Shown: positions 42,407 to 51,881 of the stretch, piece by piece | How the letters are laid out: each line of letters begins with the position of its first letter | Position numbering within the stretch: the first letter of the stretch is position 1 | From: CADEFX01 sp050260355 | GTDB taxonomy: Bacteria > Pseudomonadota > Alphaproteobacteria > Rhizobiales > Hyphomicrobiaceae | Direction: 5' to 3' | Assembly (NCBI GenBank): GCA_050260355.1 | Contig: JBLNBZ010000147.1 | Span: 119,614-183,613, forward strand | DNA length: 64,000 nt | Program-made: the position numbers and the translations under genes | Notes under the pieces: model-generated | Database searches by the model: none | What the model was told of the DNA's origin: nothing | The model's input: only the letters and a program-made list of their open reading frames with translations

Positions 42407-43605
42407 TGACCGAACGGACAGCAGACACGAGTAGGGGGCATCGCCCGCTCGCGCGGTTCACGGTGCTCGATCTGACGCGCGTGCGCGCAGGCCCCACGGC
42501 CGTGCGCCAGCTTTCCGACTGGGGCGCGCAGGTGATCAAGGTCGAGAGCCCGGCCGAGGACGACATGACCGGCGCTCGCGATGGCTCCGACTTCCAGAAC
42601 CTCAACCGCAACAAGCGCTCGATCACGATCGATCTGAAGCATGCCGACGGCGTGGCGGTGCTGAAGCGGCTGGCCGCGCACGCCGACGTGCTGTTCGAGA
42701 ACTTCCGGCCCGACGTGAAGCACCGGCTCGGCATCGACTACGAGGCGTTGCGCAGCATCAACCCGCGGCTCGTCTACGCCAGCATCTCCGGCTTCGGGCA
42801 GGAGGGGCCCTATCGCGAACGGCCCGGCTTCGACCAGATCGCCCAGGCCATGGGCGGCCTCATGTCGATCACAGGCGAGCCGGGCCAGACGCCGCAACGC
42901 GCCGGCGTCCCCATGGCCGATCTGTGCTCGGGCGTCTATGCCGCGCTCGGCGTGCTGATCGCGCTGCTCGACCGCGAGGTCACTGGCCAGGGTCAGTGGG
43001 TGCAGACCTCGCTGCTGCAGGCGCAGATCGCGATGCTCGACTTTCAGGCCACGACATGGCTCGTTGACCGCAAGGTGCCAGGTCAGATCGGCAATCGCCA
43101 TCCCTACACCGTGCCGATGGGCGTGTTCCCCGCCGCCGACGGCAATGTCGTCATCGGCGCCTCGGGTCAGGAGCAGTACAGGCGCTTCTGTCAGGCACTC
43201 GGAGCCGAAGAGCTGTTGCACGATCCGCGTTTTGCAACCGCCGCGGCACGCACGAAGAATGTCGAGGCCTTCACGGCCGAGGCGTCGCGATTGACAAGCC
43301 GGATCGCCAGTGCGGATCTGGTGGCGCGTCTCAACAAGGCCGGCGTCGCATGCGGCCCGATCAACAGCATCGACAAGGTGTTCGCCGATCCGCAGGTGCA
43401 GCAATTCGGCATGGTGCGCGAGGCGCCGCATCCGAGATTCGGTCCGCTGCCGCTGCTGAGCTCGCCGCTCGTGCTGTCGGCCGCCGAGCCGGTGATGGAC
43501 CGCGCCGCACCTGACAAGGGCGAGCATACCGATGAGATCATGCGGGCGGTCGGCTTCGACGATGCCGAGATTGCCGCCTTGCGGCAGGCTGGCGCCGTGC
43601 AGTGA
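42406..43605 (+). CDS. CaiB/BaiF (class III) CoA-transferase
   Basis: 399 residues, normal family length. Motifs: LDLTRVRAGPTAVRQLSDWG, QVIKVESP, NLNRNKRSITIDLK, FENFRPDVKHRLGIDYE, and the catalytic Asp region VPMADLCSGVYAALGVL. The canonical AGPTAVRQL start and late ACGPINSIDKVFADPQV are classic for formyl-CoA/succinyl-CoA transferase relatives. Last gene of the plus-strand CoA operon. Donor and acceptor acids unknown. Confidence 0.93.
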   Translation: MTERTADTSRGHRPLARFTVLDLTRVRAGPTAVRQLSDWGAQVIKVESPAEDDMTGARDGSDFQNLNRNKRSITIDLKHADGVAVLKRLAAHADVLFENFRPDVKHRLGIDYEALRSINPRLVYASISGFGQEGPYRERPGFDQIAQAMGGLMSITGEPGQTPQRAGVPMADLCSGVYAALGVLIALLDREVTGQGQWVQTSLLQAQIAMLDFQATTWLVDRKVPGQIGNRHPYTVPMGVFPAADGNVVIGASGQEQYRRFCQALGAEELLHDPRFATAAARTKNVEAFTAEASRLTSRIASADLVARLNKAGVACGPINSIDKVFADPQVQQFGMVREAPHPRFGPLPLLSSPLVLSAAEPVMDRAAPDKGEHTDEIMRAVGFDDAEIAALRQAGAVQ

Positions 43606-43663
43606 ATGCAGCAGCTCTGGCGGCTGAGCCGGGTCCGACGCCGGCCCAGCCAAACGCCAAGCC

Positions 43664-44242
43664 CTAGTAAGGCGCGTACACGTTCATCAGATCGAGCGCG
43701 GCAGCATGCGGCCCGAACGCCTTGAGATCTGGTGTCGGCGTCGCGCGCGCCTCCACGAACGCGAGGAAGTCCACGCCCTTGCCCGTGTCGTAGGCCAACA
43801 GCCGGCTCTGTGTCACATCGGGCCTGCCCTCGAAGCTGGTGCGCAGTCCCGCAACGAGGTCGCGCTCGGCGCTCGCCGCCAGTCCGCTGAAGCGCATCAG
43901 CAGCACGCGCGCGCATTTGCCTGTGATGACATTGCCCGGGTAAACCTGCCGGCCTGCCGAACGGTAGACCTTGACGCGGCTCGTCACCCGCTTGGTCCAC
44001 GGGCTTGACCGGTCGAAGGAGACTTTGAGGTATTCCGGCGAATCGAGCACCTCGGGCCGCTCCATGTCGTACATGGCAAGGTAGCGCGGATGGCCATTGA
44101 GGCATACGAAGCGCAGCGCCGTCTCGAAACCCGGGACTGAGAGCCGTTCCGGCAGGTGCTCGGTGTCGTACCAGGCGTTGAACTCCTCCTCGAAGGCGGG
44201 CGGGGGCTGCATCAGCACCAGCAGAAAGCCCTTGTTCGACAT
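43664..44242 (-). CDS. Dimeric alpha-beta barrel protein (EthD-like)
   Basis: 192 residues with two ferredoxin-like alpha-beta units: the first has FEEEFNAWYDTEHLPERLSV and FVCLNGHPRYLAMYDMERP; the second runs from about 115 to the end with FLAFVEARA. The WYDTEHLPE motif is shared with the small protein at 57357 (WYNEEHVPQ). Such proteins are often small isomerases, lactonases or accessory proteins of aromatic degradation. An AGAGGAG site supports the ATG at 44242. It is 39 bases downstream of the hydrolase gene on the same strand. Confidence 0.75.
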   Translation of the reverse strand: MSNKGFLLVLMQPPPAFEEEFNAWYDTEHLPERLSVPGFETALRFVCLNGHPRYLAMYDMERPEVLDSPEYLKVSFDRSSPWTKRVTSRVKVYRSAGRQVYPGNVITGKCARVLLMRFSGLAASAERDLVAGLRTSFEGRPDVTQSRLLAYDTGKGVDFLAFVEARATPTPDLKAFGPHAAALDLMNVYAPY

Positions 44243-44281
44243 GACGCTCCTCTGACGATTGGTTGGCCCGGGGCATCGCAT

Positions 44282-45049
44282 TCAAGCAATGCCGGCCAGG
44301 AAGTCCAGCACCAATGTCGCAAATCTCTCCGGCCTCTGGAAGGGAAGGAAGTGCGCGCCGTCCTCGATCAGCTCGAAGCGCGCATGCGGCACCAGCGCAT
44401 TGACCTCGCGCGCCTGCTCCGGCGGCAACAACACGTCGTGGCCGCCGGCAACAAGAAGCGTCGGACATGCGACCTTCGGCAGGTCCTCAGTGACGTCAGC
44501 CTCGGCAAAGCCCAGCACGGATAGAGCGTAGGCATCCGCATCCTGGCTCGCGAACCGATCGAAATAGGCCTGATAGCGGGCGTCTTTCGGTTGATCGAGG
44601 AAGGCGCGCTCGACCGCCGCCGGCAGAATGCCCGCCATGCCCGATCGGCGCACGGTCGCGGCGCGCTCGGCCAGCATCTCCTTGGCCGCAGATTTGGTCC
44701 GTGCGGTCGGGTTCGACAGCACCAGCGCCGAGACGCGCTCGGGATGGCGCGCCGCCAATGCGGACGCGATCATGGTGCCGACGGCGCACGCAACAGCCAC
44801 CACTGGCCCTGTGCTCAGATGATCGAGCAGGTGGATGAGGTCGCTGACGTGCTCGCCGACCGTTACGGGAGCGGAGGCGCGCGGCGAGCGCCCTGCTGAG
44901 CGCAGGTCGCAGGCGACGCAGCACAGGTGAGGCCGCCATATCGTGACGCAGTCGTCCCAGAACGAGAGGTCGGCGCCGAGCGGATGGATCAGCAGCAGCG
45001 TGCGTTGCGCCGGTGTGCCGTGAGCCGCGTAATTCAGAAGCCTCATCAT
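44282..45049 (-). CDS. Alpha/beta hydrolase (3-oxoadipate lactonase-like) with altered nucleophile
   Basis: 255 residues with the lactonase/esterase layout: LLLIHPLGADLSFW (oxyanion loop), LRSAGRSPRA, CPTLLVAGGHDVLLPPEQA (acid) and EDGAHFLPFQRPERF (His). At the nucleophile elbow, where relatives have G-x-S-x-G, the sequence is ACAVG, so the Ser position is Ala (codon GCC). Activity as a classic serine hydrolase is therefore doubtful unless the preceding Cys serves. The start is the first of two adjacent ATGs. It is grouped with the barrel protein beside the CoA genes. Confidence 0.85.
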   Translation of the reverse strand: MMRLLNYAAHGTPAQRTLLLIHPLGADLSFWDDCVTIWRPHLCCVACDLRSAGRSPRASAPVTVGEHVSDLIHLLDHLSTGPVVAVACAVGTMIASALAARHPERVSALVLSNPTARTKSAAKEMLAERAATVRRSGMAGILPAAVERAFLDQPKDARYQAYFDRFASQDADAYALSVLGFAEADVTEDLPKVACPTLLVAGGHDVLLPPEQAREVNALVPHARFELIEDGAHFLPFQRPERFATLVLDFLAGIA

Positions 45050-45192
45050 CTTCGATCCTGCTGTTTTGCGCCTGCCGAGCCGGCAAGCTTCCGCCCGTGC
45101 CGTGAGACGCTGGGAGGAAGCCTCAAAGAGACGAGCAAATGCGGAAGTTCGCAATCATCATGTTGGCAACGCTGCTCGCGGCTGGCAGCAAT

Positions 45193-45226
45193 GGGGCCCC
45201 AAGAGCGTGCGTGCTCTTGGGGCCCC
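45193..45226 (-). terminator. Strong hairpin after the PsiF-like gene
   Basis: Perfect 14-bp stem GGGGCCCCAAGAGC / GCTCTTGGGGCCCC with a six-base loop, 23 bases beyond the stop of the minus-strand psiF-like gene. No T run follows, so it may be a weak or factor-dependent terminator or an RNA-stabilising end. Confidence 0.6.
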
Positions 45227-45248
45227 GGCTGCCGTCAAGTGTTTGGGG

Positions 45249-45497
45249 TCAGCTCCCGACCGAGTCCTTCACGCACTTCTTCGTAAAGCTCGTCTTTGCC
45301 GCGCCTGACAGCTTCTTTTCGGCTGCCGACTTGCCGCAACTGGCACTCGCATCCTTCTCGCATTTGGTCATGAAGCTGGTGAGTGCCGCGCCCGCGAGCT
45401 TCTTCTCGGCGGCTTGTGACTTGCAGGTTGCTGCCATCTGCGCATGCGCGCCCGTAGCCAGCAACGATACGAACGCAGCGATTGCAAGGTAGCGCAT
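45249..45497 (-). CDS. PsiF-family small secreted protein
   Basis: 82 residues: signal peptide (about 1-20, AHA-QM) and two copies of the PsiF repeat, CKSQAAEKKLAGAALTSF and CGKSAAEKKLSGAAKTSF, each with flanking Cys. PsiF is induced by phosphate starvation in enterics; its role is unknown. The CGGAGG site fixes the ATG at 45497. A terminator-like hairpin lies about 80 bases upstream in its leader. Confidence 0.85.
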   Translation of the reverse strand: MRYLAIAAFVSLLATGAHAQMAATCKSQAAEKKLAGAALTSFMTKCEKDASASCGKSAAEKKLSGAAKTSFTKKCVKDSVGS

Positions 45498-45576
45498 TGG
45501 GTAACCTCCGTGAGGCATTGACGAAGCATCCCCGGTGGCGCGGACTTTACTCACCAACTGCCAAGCTTTGGCAAGC

Positions 45577-45600
45577 AAAAAGCCGTTGCGTTACGGCTTT
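45577..45600 (-). terminator. Terminator-like hairpin in the psiF leader
   Basis: On the minus strand AAAGCCGT / ACGGCTTT with a six-base loop is followed by a T run (TTTTT then GC). It lies between 45601 and the psiF start, so it would end any minus-strand transcript that began further upstream. Confidence 0.55.
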
Positions 45601-45732
45601 AGCGCGCCATCTGCAATCTTGTTCATGTACTGTTGGGCTAAACACCCGACAACGGCCCAAATTGCGCCTACTTGGCGGTGAAATCCTCCCTGAGATAGTT
45701 GGCGGTCGGTGTGTGGATCCGGGAGGACGATA

Positions 45733-46524
45733 ATGCAATTGCGACCTTTGTTTCTGCTGGCGGGTTCGCTGGCGGGCCTTGTGCTGATGTCGGCCGATGC
45801 GTCGGCACAGCGCGGCCGAGACCGCGATGACTGGGTGCAGCTCGGCTGTCAGCAGGTCGGCTTTGGCACAGATCGCGACGTGGTTCGCGTCGGCCGACGC
45901 GACGGTCGCTTCAGCGCAATCCGTCTCGTCGTTGGCGACAACGCGGTGGAGATGCTCGACCTCAAGGTGGTCTATGCCAACGGCGCGCCGGACGACATCC
46001 CCGTGCGATCGGTCATCCGTCCCGGCGATCGCACGCGCCCGCTCGATCTGAGGGGATGGGAACGCAGCATCGATCGCGTCGAGATGGTATATCGGGCCGT
46101 GCCGAACTTCAGAGGCCGGGCGACCGTGTGCGTCGAAGGCCTGCAGGGCCCGCCGCGTGGACCTGGACCCGGCGCCGGACCGGGCCCCGGCGGTCCTGGC
46201 CGGTGGGACGAGCTTGGATGCCAGGACGTCTCGTTCATCGGCAAGGACCGCGATGTCATTCGCGTCGGCCGGCGCGAGGGACGTTTCAAGGCGATCCGGC
46301 TGCATGCGCGCAACAACGACGTCGAGGTTCTGGACCTGAAGGTCATTTATGCGAATGGAGAGCCGGATGACATTCCTGTCCGGCACTTCCTCCGGCGCGG
46401 CCAATACACGCGCCCGTTCGATCTGAAGGGATGGGAGCGCGCGATCGATCGCATCGAGATGGTCTATCGCTCGCGGCGCAGCTTCCGCGGCCTGGCTACG
46501 GTCTGCGTCGAGGGATTGCAATAG
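45733..46524 (+). CDS. Secreted protein with duplicated DUF2541-like domain
   Basis: 263 residues: signal peptide (about 1-26, ASA-QR) and two homologous units of about 100 residues (about 34-132 and 154-263). Both contain WxxLGCQ, RDVxRVGRR-GRFxAIRL and DLKVxYANGxPDDIPVR, and both end in TVCVEGLQ. A Pro/Gly linker joins them. The pattern fits DUF2541, of unknown function. A GGGAGGA site precedes the ATG. A terminator follows at 46556. Confidence 0.8.
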   Translation: MQLRPLFLLAGSLAGLVLMSADASAQRGRDRDDWVQLGCQQVGFGTDRDVVRVGRRDGRFSAIRLVVGDNAVEMLDLKVVYANGAPDDIPVRSVIRPGDRTRPLDLRGWERSIDRVEMVYRAVPNFRGRATVCVEGLQGPPRGPGPGAGPGPGGPGRWDELGCQDVSFIGKDRDVIRVGRREGRFKAIRLHARNNDVEVLDLKVIYANGEPDDIPVRHFLRRGQYTRPFDLKGWERAIDRIEMVYRSRRSFRGLATVCVEGLQ

Positions 46525-46555
46525 CGCACGTCGATCCTAAGTGTTCGATATTGGA

Positions 46556-46582
46556 GGGCTGCCGGCCATCGGCGGCCCTTTT
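46556..46582 (+). terminator. Rho-independent terminator of the DUF2541-like gene
   Basis: Nine-bp stem GGGCTGCCG / CGGCGGCCC (one G-T pair), loop GCCAT, followed by TTTT. It lies 31 bases after the stop. Confidence 0.8.
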
Positions 46583-46744
46583 GGTTTGGTGTGCGGGGCG
46601 CGGCGGGCCAGACCGTCTGCCGCAGACCGGTGCGGGAACCTCGCACGAGCCGCGGGGTTCTCTTCACATGCGCCAATGCGTTCGGCGCAACGGCAAGTGA
46701 AGCGCAAGGGCACGGCCCCCTCCCGTAGAGGAGGCAAGCGCTCG

Positions 46745-46778
46745 GGGCGCCCTGCGTCAGTGGGGCGCCCTTCTTTTT
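46745..46778 (+). terminator. Second Rho-independent terminator
   Basis: Seven-bp stem GGGCGCC / GGCGCCC with a 12-base loop, followed by TTCTTTTT. About 160 bases after the previous terminator and 125 before the HpaB-type gene. Confidence 0.75.
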
Positions 46779-46903
46779 GCCTGATCGCCGCCGGTGCCGG
46801 GCGGCGCGGACTTTGCGCGCGGGCCCGAATCCGCCCGCGCCCCGCTCCGCAAGCCTTGCTTTCCCGCTATCATGCATCTCCAAACGGGCGACGGAGGCAC
46901 GAC

Positions 46904-48472
46904 ATGAATTCCGAGCCGCACCAGATGCTCGCGGGCAAGAGGCGTCCCTTCACCGGCGCGGAGTTCCTGCAATCGTTGCGCGATGGCCGCGAGGTTTGGA
47001 TCTATGGCGAGCGCGTCAAGGACGTCACGACGCATCCCGCATTCCGCAATGCCGCAGCTTCCGTCGCCAAGCTGTATGACGCGCTGCACGCGGAGGCGAC
47101 CAAGGAGACGCTTACCATCGCGACGGATACCGGGTCGGGCGGCTACACGCACCGCTTCTTCCGTGCCGCGCGCTGCCGTGAGGACCTGATCGCGCAGCGC
47201 GATGCGATTGCCGCCTGGGCACGCATCTCCTACGGTTGGCTCGGCCGCAGTCCCGACTACAAGGCGGCGTTCCTGAATACGCTCGGCGCCAACGCCGAGT
47301 TTTATGGACCCTTCGCCGGCAACGCGCGGGCCTGGTACGCACGCGCCCAGGAGGCGGTGCTCTACCTCAATCATGCGCTCGTCAATCCGCCCGTCGATCG
47401 CGATAAGGCCGCCGACCAGGTCAAGGACGTCTACGTCAGCATCACGAAAGAGACCGACGCCGGCATCTACGTCTCGGGCGCCAAGGTCGTCGCCACCAAC
47501 TCCGCGCTCACGCATTACAACTTCCTCGGCCAGAACATGAGCGCTGAGCTCAAGGATCCGAGCATGGTGGTGATGTTCATTGCGCCGATGAATACGCCTG
47601 GCATCAAGCTCATCTGCCGGCCGTCATACGAGCTGGCGGCCGCCGCGACGGGCTCGCCCTGGGACTATCCGCTCACCAGCCGCTTCGACGAGAACGACGC
47701 CATCTTCATTCTGGATAACGCCTTCATTCCCTGGGAGAACGTGTTCATCCATCGCGACGTGGAGCGGCTGAAGGCGTTCTACCCGCGATCCGGGTTCGTC
47801 AACGGCCTCACCTTCCAGGGCTGTACGCGCCTCGCCGTGAAGCTCGATTTCATCGCCGGTCTTCTTTACAAGGCGACCCGTGCAACGGGGGTGGACAGCT
47901 TCCGCGGCGTGCAGGCGCAACTCGGCGAGGTGATCGGCTGGCGCAACCTGTTCTGGGCGCTCACGGACGCCATGGCTGGCGCACCGGACCCATGGGTCGG
48001 CGGCGCGGTTCTGCCCGGCATCAAGGCCTCCGTCGCCTACCGCATCTTTGCCACCGAGGCTTATCCCGCCGTGCGCTCGATCATCGAGAAGGTGATCGCC
48101 TCCGGCCTCATCTACCTGCCCTCGCATGCGCGCGATCTCCAGAATCCCGAGATCGAGAAATACTTGGCGCGCTTCGTCCGCGGCTCGAACGGCATCGACT
48201 ACAAGCAGCGCATCAAGATCATGAAGCTGCTGTGGGACGCGGTCGGCAGCGAGTTCGGCGCCCGCCACGAGCTGTACGAGATGAACTACGCCGGCAGCCA
48301 CGAGCTGATCCGGCTGTTCGGGCTGCAGCAGGCACAGGCCTCCGGCTCGCTTGCCGAGATGGAGGCCTTCGTCGACCGGTGCCTGGCCGACTACGACCTG
48401 AACGGCTGGACCGATGCCGCCTATCACAGTGGCCACGACGTCACCCTCTTCCGCGAGAAGCCCCAATCATGA
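46904..48472 (+). CDS. hpaB: HpaB-family FADH2-dependent monooxygenase
   Basis: 522 residues, full-length 4-hydroxyphenylacetate 3-hydroxylase oxygenase family. Seen: FTGAEFLQSLRDGREVWIYG, THPAFRNAA, the ARISYGWLGRSPDYKAAF stretch, VSITKETDAGIYVSGAKVVAT and NAFIPWENVFI (flavin-site segments). A helical C-terminal half follows. Such enzymes hydroxylate phenols using FADH2 from a separate reductase (HpaC); no HpaC gene is beside it. 4-hydroxyphenylacetate itself is not certain, since relatives act on chlorophenols and other phenols. GGAGG precedes the ATG at 46904. Confidence 0.9.
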   Translation: MNSEPHQMLAGKRRPFTGAEFLQSLRDGREVWIYGERVKDVTTHPAFRNAAASVAKLYDALHAEATKETLTIATDTGSGGYTHRFFRAARCREDLIAQRDAIAAWARISYGWLGRSPDYKAAFLNTLGANAEFYGPFAGNARAWYARAQEAVLYLNHALVNPPVDRDKAADQVKDVYVSITKETDAGIYVSGAKVVATNSALTHYNFLGQNMSAELKDPSMVVMFIAPMNTPGIKLICRPSYELAAAATGSPWDYPLTSRFDENDAIFILDNAFIPWENVFIHRDVERLKAFYPRSGFVNGLTFQGCTRLAVKLDFIAGLLYKATRATGVDSFRGVQAQLGEVIGWRNLFWALTDAMAGAPDPWVGGAVLPGIKASVAYRIFATEAYPAVRSIIEKVIASGLIYLPSHARDLQNPEIEKYLARFVRGSNGIDYKQRIKIMKLLWDAVGSEFGARHELYEMNYAGSHELIRLFGLQQAQASGSLAEMEAFVDRCLADYDLNGWTDAAYHSGHDVTLFREKPQS

Positions 48473-48605
48473 TGCGCCCGATCGCTATCGGCATCCTGAT
48501 GCTCGACAACAGCCACTGAGCCACGATCTGGCTGCAGGCCAGTTTGCGCCTGGGAACGAATCATGATCCCGTCCCGCGCATTGCAAATGGGCGGGGTCTG
48601 CGCGC

Positions 48606-50687
48606 ATGCGGGACTGCACATATCTCGACGCTCTCAATCCAGAGCAGCGACGGGCCGTGGAGCACGGCGTCGAAGGAAACGGCGCGGCGCCTGCCCGGCC
48701 GCTGCTGGTTATCGCCGGCGCGGGGTCCGGCAAGACCAACACGCTCGCCCACCGCATTGCGCACCTCATTCTCAGCGGCGCCGATCCGCAGCGCATCCTG
48801 CTCCTGACGTTCTCGCGCCGTGCCGCAGCGGAGATGAGCCGGCGCACCGAGCGCATTGTTGCCATCACGATGGCGAGCGCGAGCCCGAATGCCGCCGTCC
48901 GTCTCGGCTGGTCGGGCACCTTCCACGCGATCGGCGCCCGTCTGTTGCGCAACTTCGCGCATGCGGTCGGTCTCGATCCGGGCTTCACCATTCACGACCG
49001 CGAGGATTCGGCTGACCTGATGAACCTCGTGCGTCACGAGGTTGGTCTATCCGACAAGAGAAAGCGCTTTCCGCTCAAGGCGACCTGTCTCGCCATCTAC
49101 TCGCGCACAGTGAACGCGGCGGAGCCGCTCGATGCCGTGTTGCGCGCGCAGTTTCCCTGGTGCGCCGAGTGGGAAAGCGAGCTGCGGCAGCTCTTCGAGG
49201 GCTATGTCGCGGCCAAGCAGAGCCAGAACGTGCTCGATTACGACGACCTGCTGCTCTACTGGTCGGAGATGCTGCAGGTGCCGGGGCTCGCAGCCGAGAT
49301 CGGCGGGCTGTTCGATCACGTTCTGGTCGATGAGTATCAGGACACCAACGCCCTGCAGGCCGCGATTCTGCGCGGCCTGAAGCCCGACGGCCGCGGATTG
49401 ACCGTGGTCGGCGACGACGCCCAATCGATCTACAGCTTCCGCGCCGCCACGGTGCGCAACATCCTGGACTTCCCGCAGCAATTCGATCCGCCCGCGCGGG
49501 TGCTGACGCTCGAGCAGAACTACCGCTCCACGCAGCCGATCCTGGCTGCGTCGAACGCCGTCATCGGCCTCGCCAAGGAGCGCTTCGCCAAGAATCTGCG
49601 ATCGGAGCGCCGCTCGAGCCTCAAGCCGGCGCTCGTCTCCGTGCCCGACGAGACGGCGCAAGTCGCCTTCGTGGTGGGGCGCATTCTTGAGTGCCGCGAA
49701 GCCGGCATTCCGCTCAAGGCGCAAGCCGTTCTCTTCCGCACGTCGCACCACAGCGCGATGCTCGAGATTGAGCTCGCCCGCCGCAACATCCCGTTCGTCA
49801 AGTTCGGCGGCCTCAAGTTCCTGGAGGCCGCGCATGTCAAGGACCTGCTGTCCGTTTTGCGCTGGGTGCAGAACCCGTCGGACCGCGTGTCGGGGTTCCG
49901 CGTCATCCAGCTTATGCCCGGCATGGGCCCGGCGGGCGCAGGCAAGATCCTCGATCGCATCGCGACGCTCGGGCTGTTCGATGCGCTCGCTGGTGCGCGA
50001 CCGCCGGTAGCTGCTTGCGAGCACTGGCCGGGATTCCTTGCGCTGCTGGACGCGCTGCACACGGGCGAGCCCGGCTGGCCGGCGGAGCTCGAGCTCGCGC
50101 GCCGCTGGTATCAGCCGCATCTGGAGGAGCGCTACGACGATGCGATCGTGCGTGCCGGCGATCTCGACCAGCTCGAGAAGATTGCAGCCGCCTCCGCCTC
50201 ACGACAGGAGTTCCTCACGGACCTCACCCTGGATCCACCGAGCGCCACCAGCGATGAGGCTGGTGCTCCGCTGCTGGACGACGACTATCTGATCCTCTCC
50301 ACCATCCATTCCGCCAAGGGACAGGAATGGAAATCGGTGTTCGTGCTCAATGTCGTCGATGGCTGCATTCCGTCGGACATGGCGACCGGAAGCGCGGCGG
50401 AGATCGAGGAGGAGCGGCGGCTGCTGTACGTGGCGATGACGCGCGCCAAGGACGAGCTCAATCTTGTTGTTCCGCACCGCTTCTATACCCATCAGCAGGC
50501 CCGCGGCGGAGACCGTCACGTCTACGCCTCCCGCTCCAGGTTCATTCCGGCCGGCATCGTCGACCGTTTCGACCTGAAAGTCTGGCCGCAGACGAAGCGC
50601 GCCGAAGCGCCGGTGCCGGCCGGGCGGGCAGAGCCGGTCGACCTCAATGCCCGCATGCGCGGCCGATGGCGCGCCACCGGCTCCTAG
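48606..50687 (+). CDS. UvrD/Rep-family ATP-dependent DNA helicase
   Basis: 693-residue SF1A helicase. Motifs in order: LNPEQRRAVEHG (Q motif), AGAGSGKTNTLAHR (Walker A, about 38-51), SGTFHAIGARLL (motif Ic), VDEYQDTNALQ (Walker B), VVGDDAQSIYSFRAA (motif III), EQNYRST (motif IV), STIHSAKGQEW (motif V) and EEERRLLYVAMTRAKDELNL (motif VI). Shorter than UvrD of E. coli and without its C-terminal Tudor-like extension. Its role is DNA unwinding in repair or replication. Not in an operon. Confidence 0.93.
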   Translation: MRDCTYLDALNPEQRRAVEHGVEGNGAAPARPLLVIAGAGSGKTNTLAHRIAHLILSGADPQRILLLTFSRRAAAEMSRRTERIVAITMASASPNAAVRLGWSGTFHAIGARLLRNFAHAVGLDPGFTIHDREDSADLMNLVRHEVGLSDKRKRFPLKATCLAIYSRTVNAAEPLDAVLRAQFPWCAEWESELRQLFEGYVAAKQSQNVLDYDDLLLYWSEMLQVPGLAAEIGGLFDHVLVDEYQDTNALQAAILRGLKPDGRGLTVVGDDAQSIYSFRAATVRNILDFPQQFDPPARVLTLEQNYRSTQPILAASNAVIGLAKERFAKNLRSERRSSLKPALVSVPDETAQVAFVVGRILECREAGIPLKAQAVLFRTSHHSAMLEIELARRNIPFVKFGGLKFLEAAHVKDLLSVLRWVQNPSDRVSGFRVIQLMPGMGPAGAGKILDRIATLGLFDALAGARPPVAACEHWPGFLALLDALHTGEPGWPAELELARRWYQPHLEERYDDAIVRAGDLDQLEKIAAASASRQEFLTDLTLDPPSATSDEAGAPLLDDDYLILSTIHSAKGQEWKSVFVLNVVDGCIPSDMATGSAAEIEEERRLLYVAMTRAKDELNLVVPHRFYTHQQARGGDRHVYASRSRFIPAGIVDRFDLKVWPQTKRAEAPVPAGRAEPVDLNARMRGRWRATGS

Positions 50688-50725
50688 ACGCACTCTTCCG
50701 ATCGCTGCGACGCGCGGCCGGTCGC

Positions 50726-50747
50726 CCTCTCCCCGATCAGGGAGAGG
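50726..50747. terminator. Hairpin between convergent genes
   Basis: Perfect 8-bp stem CCTCTCCC / GGGAGAGG with loop CGATCA between the helicase and the ABC ATPase genes, usable in both directions. No T run. It resembles common intergenic palindromic elements of alphaproteobacteria. Confidence 0.45.
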
Positions 50748-50777
50748 CTTCGCGCGGTGAATGCGGCATCGCCCGCT

Positions 50778-51878
<1,101 letters not shown>

Positions 51879-51881
51879 AAC

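Larger units (their letters stand above)
46525..46903. other. Intergenic region with two terminators
   Basis: 379 bases between the DUF2541-like gene and the HpaB-type gene. It holds two Rho-independent terminators on the plus strand (46556-46582 and 46745-46778), about 160 bases apart. No convincing protein gene; one tiny frame MRQCVRRNGK sits near 46668. A separate short RNA between the terminators is possible. Confidence 0.55.

Noticed and set aside
42355..43653. 432-codon minus-strand frame over the second CoA-transferase
   Set aside because: His/Arg-rich shadow of a clear CaiB/BaiF gene.
46904..48472. HpaB-type gene as 4-hydroxybutyryl-CoA dehydratase
   Set aside because: The two families are related, but the flavin-site segments and SYGWLGRSPDYK fit the monooxygenase branch, and the Fe-S Cys set of the dehydratase is not apparent.
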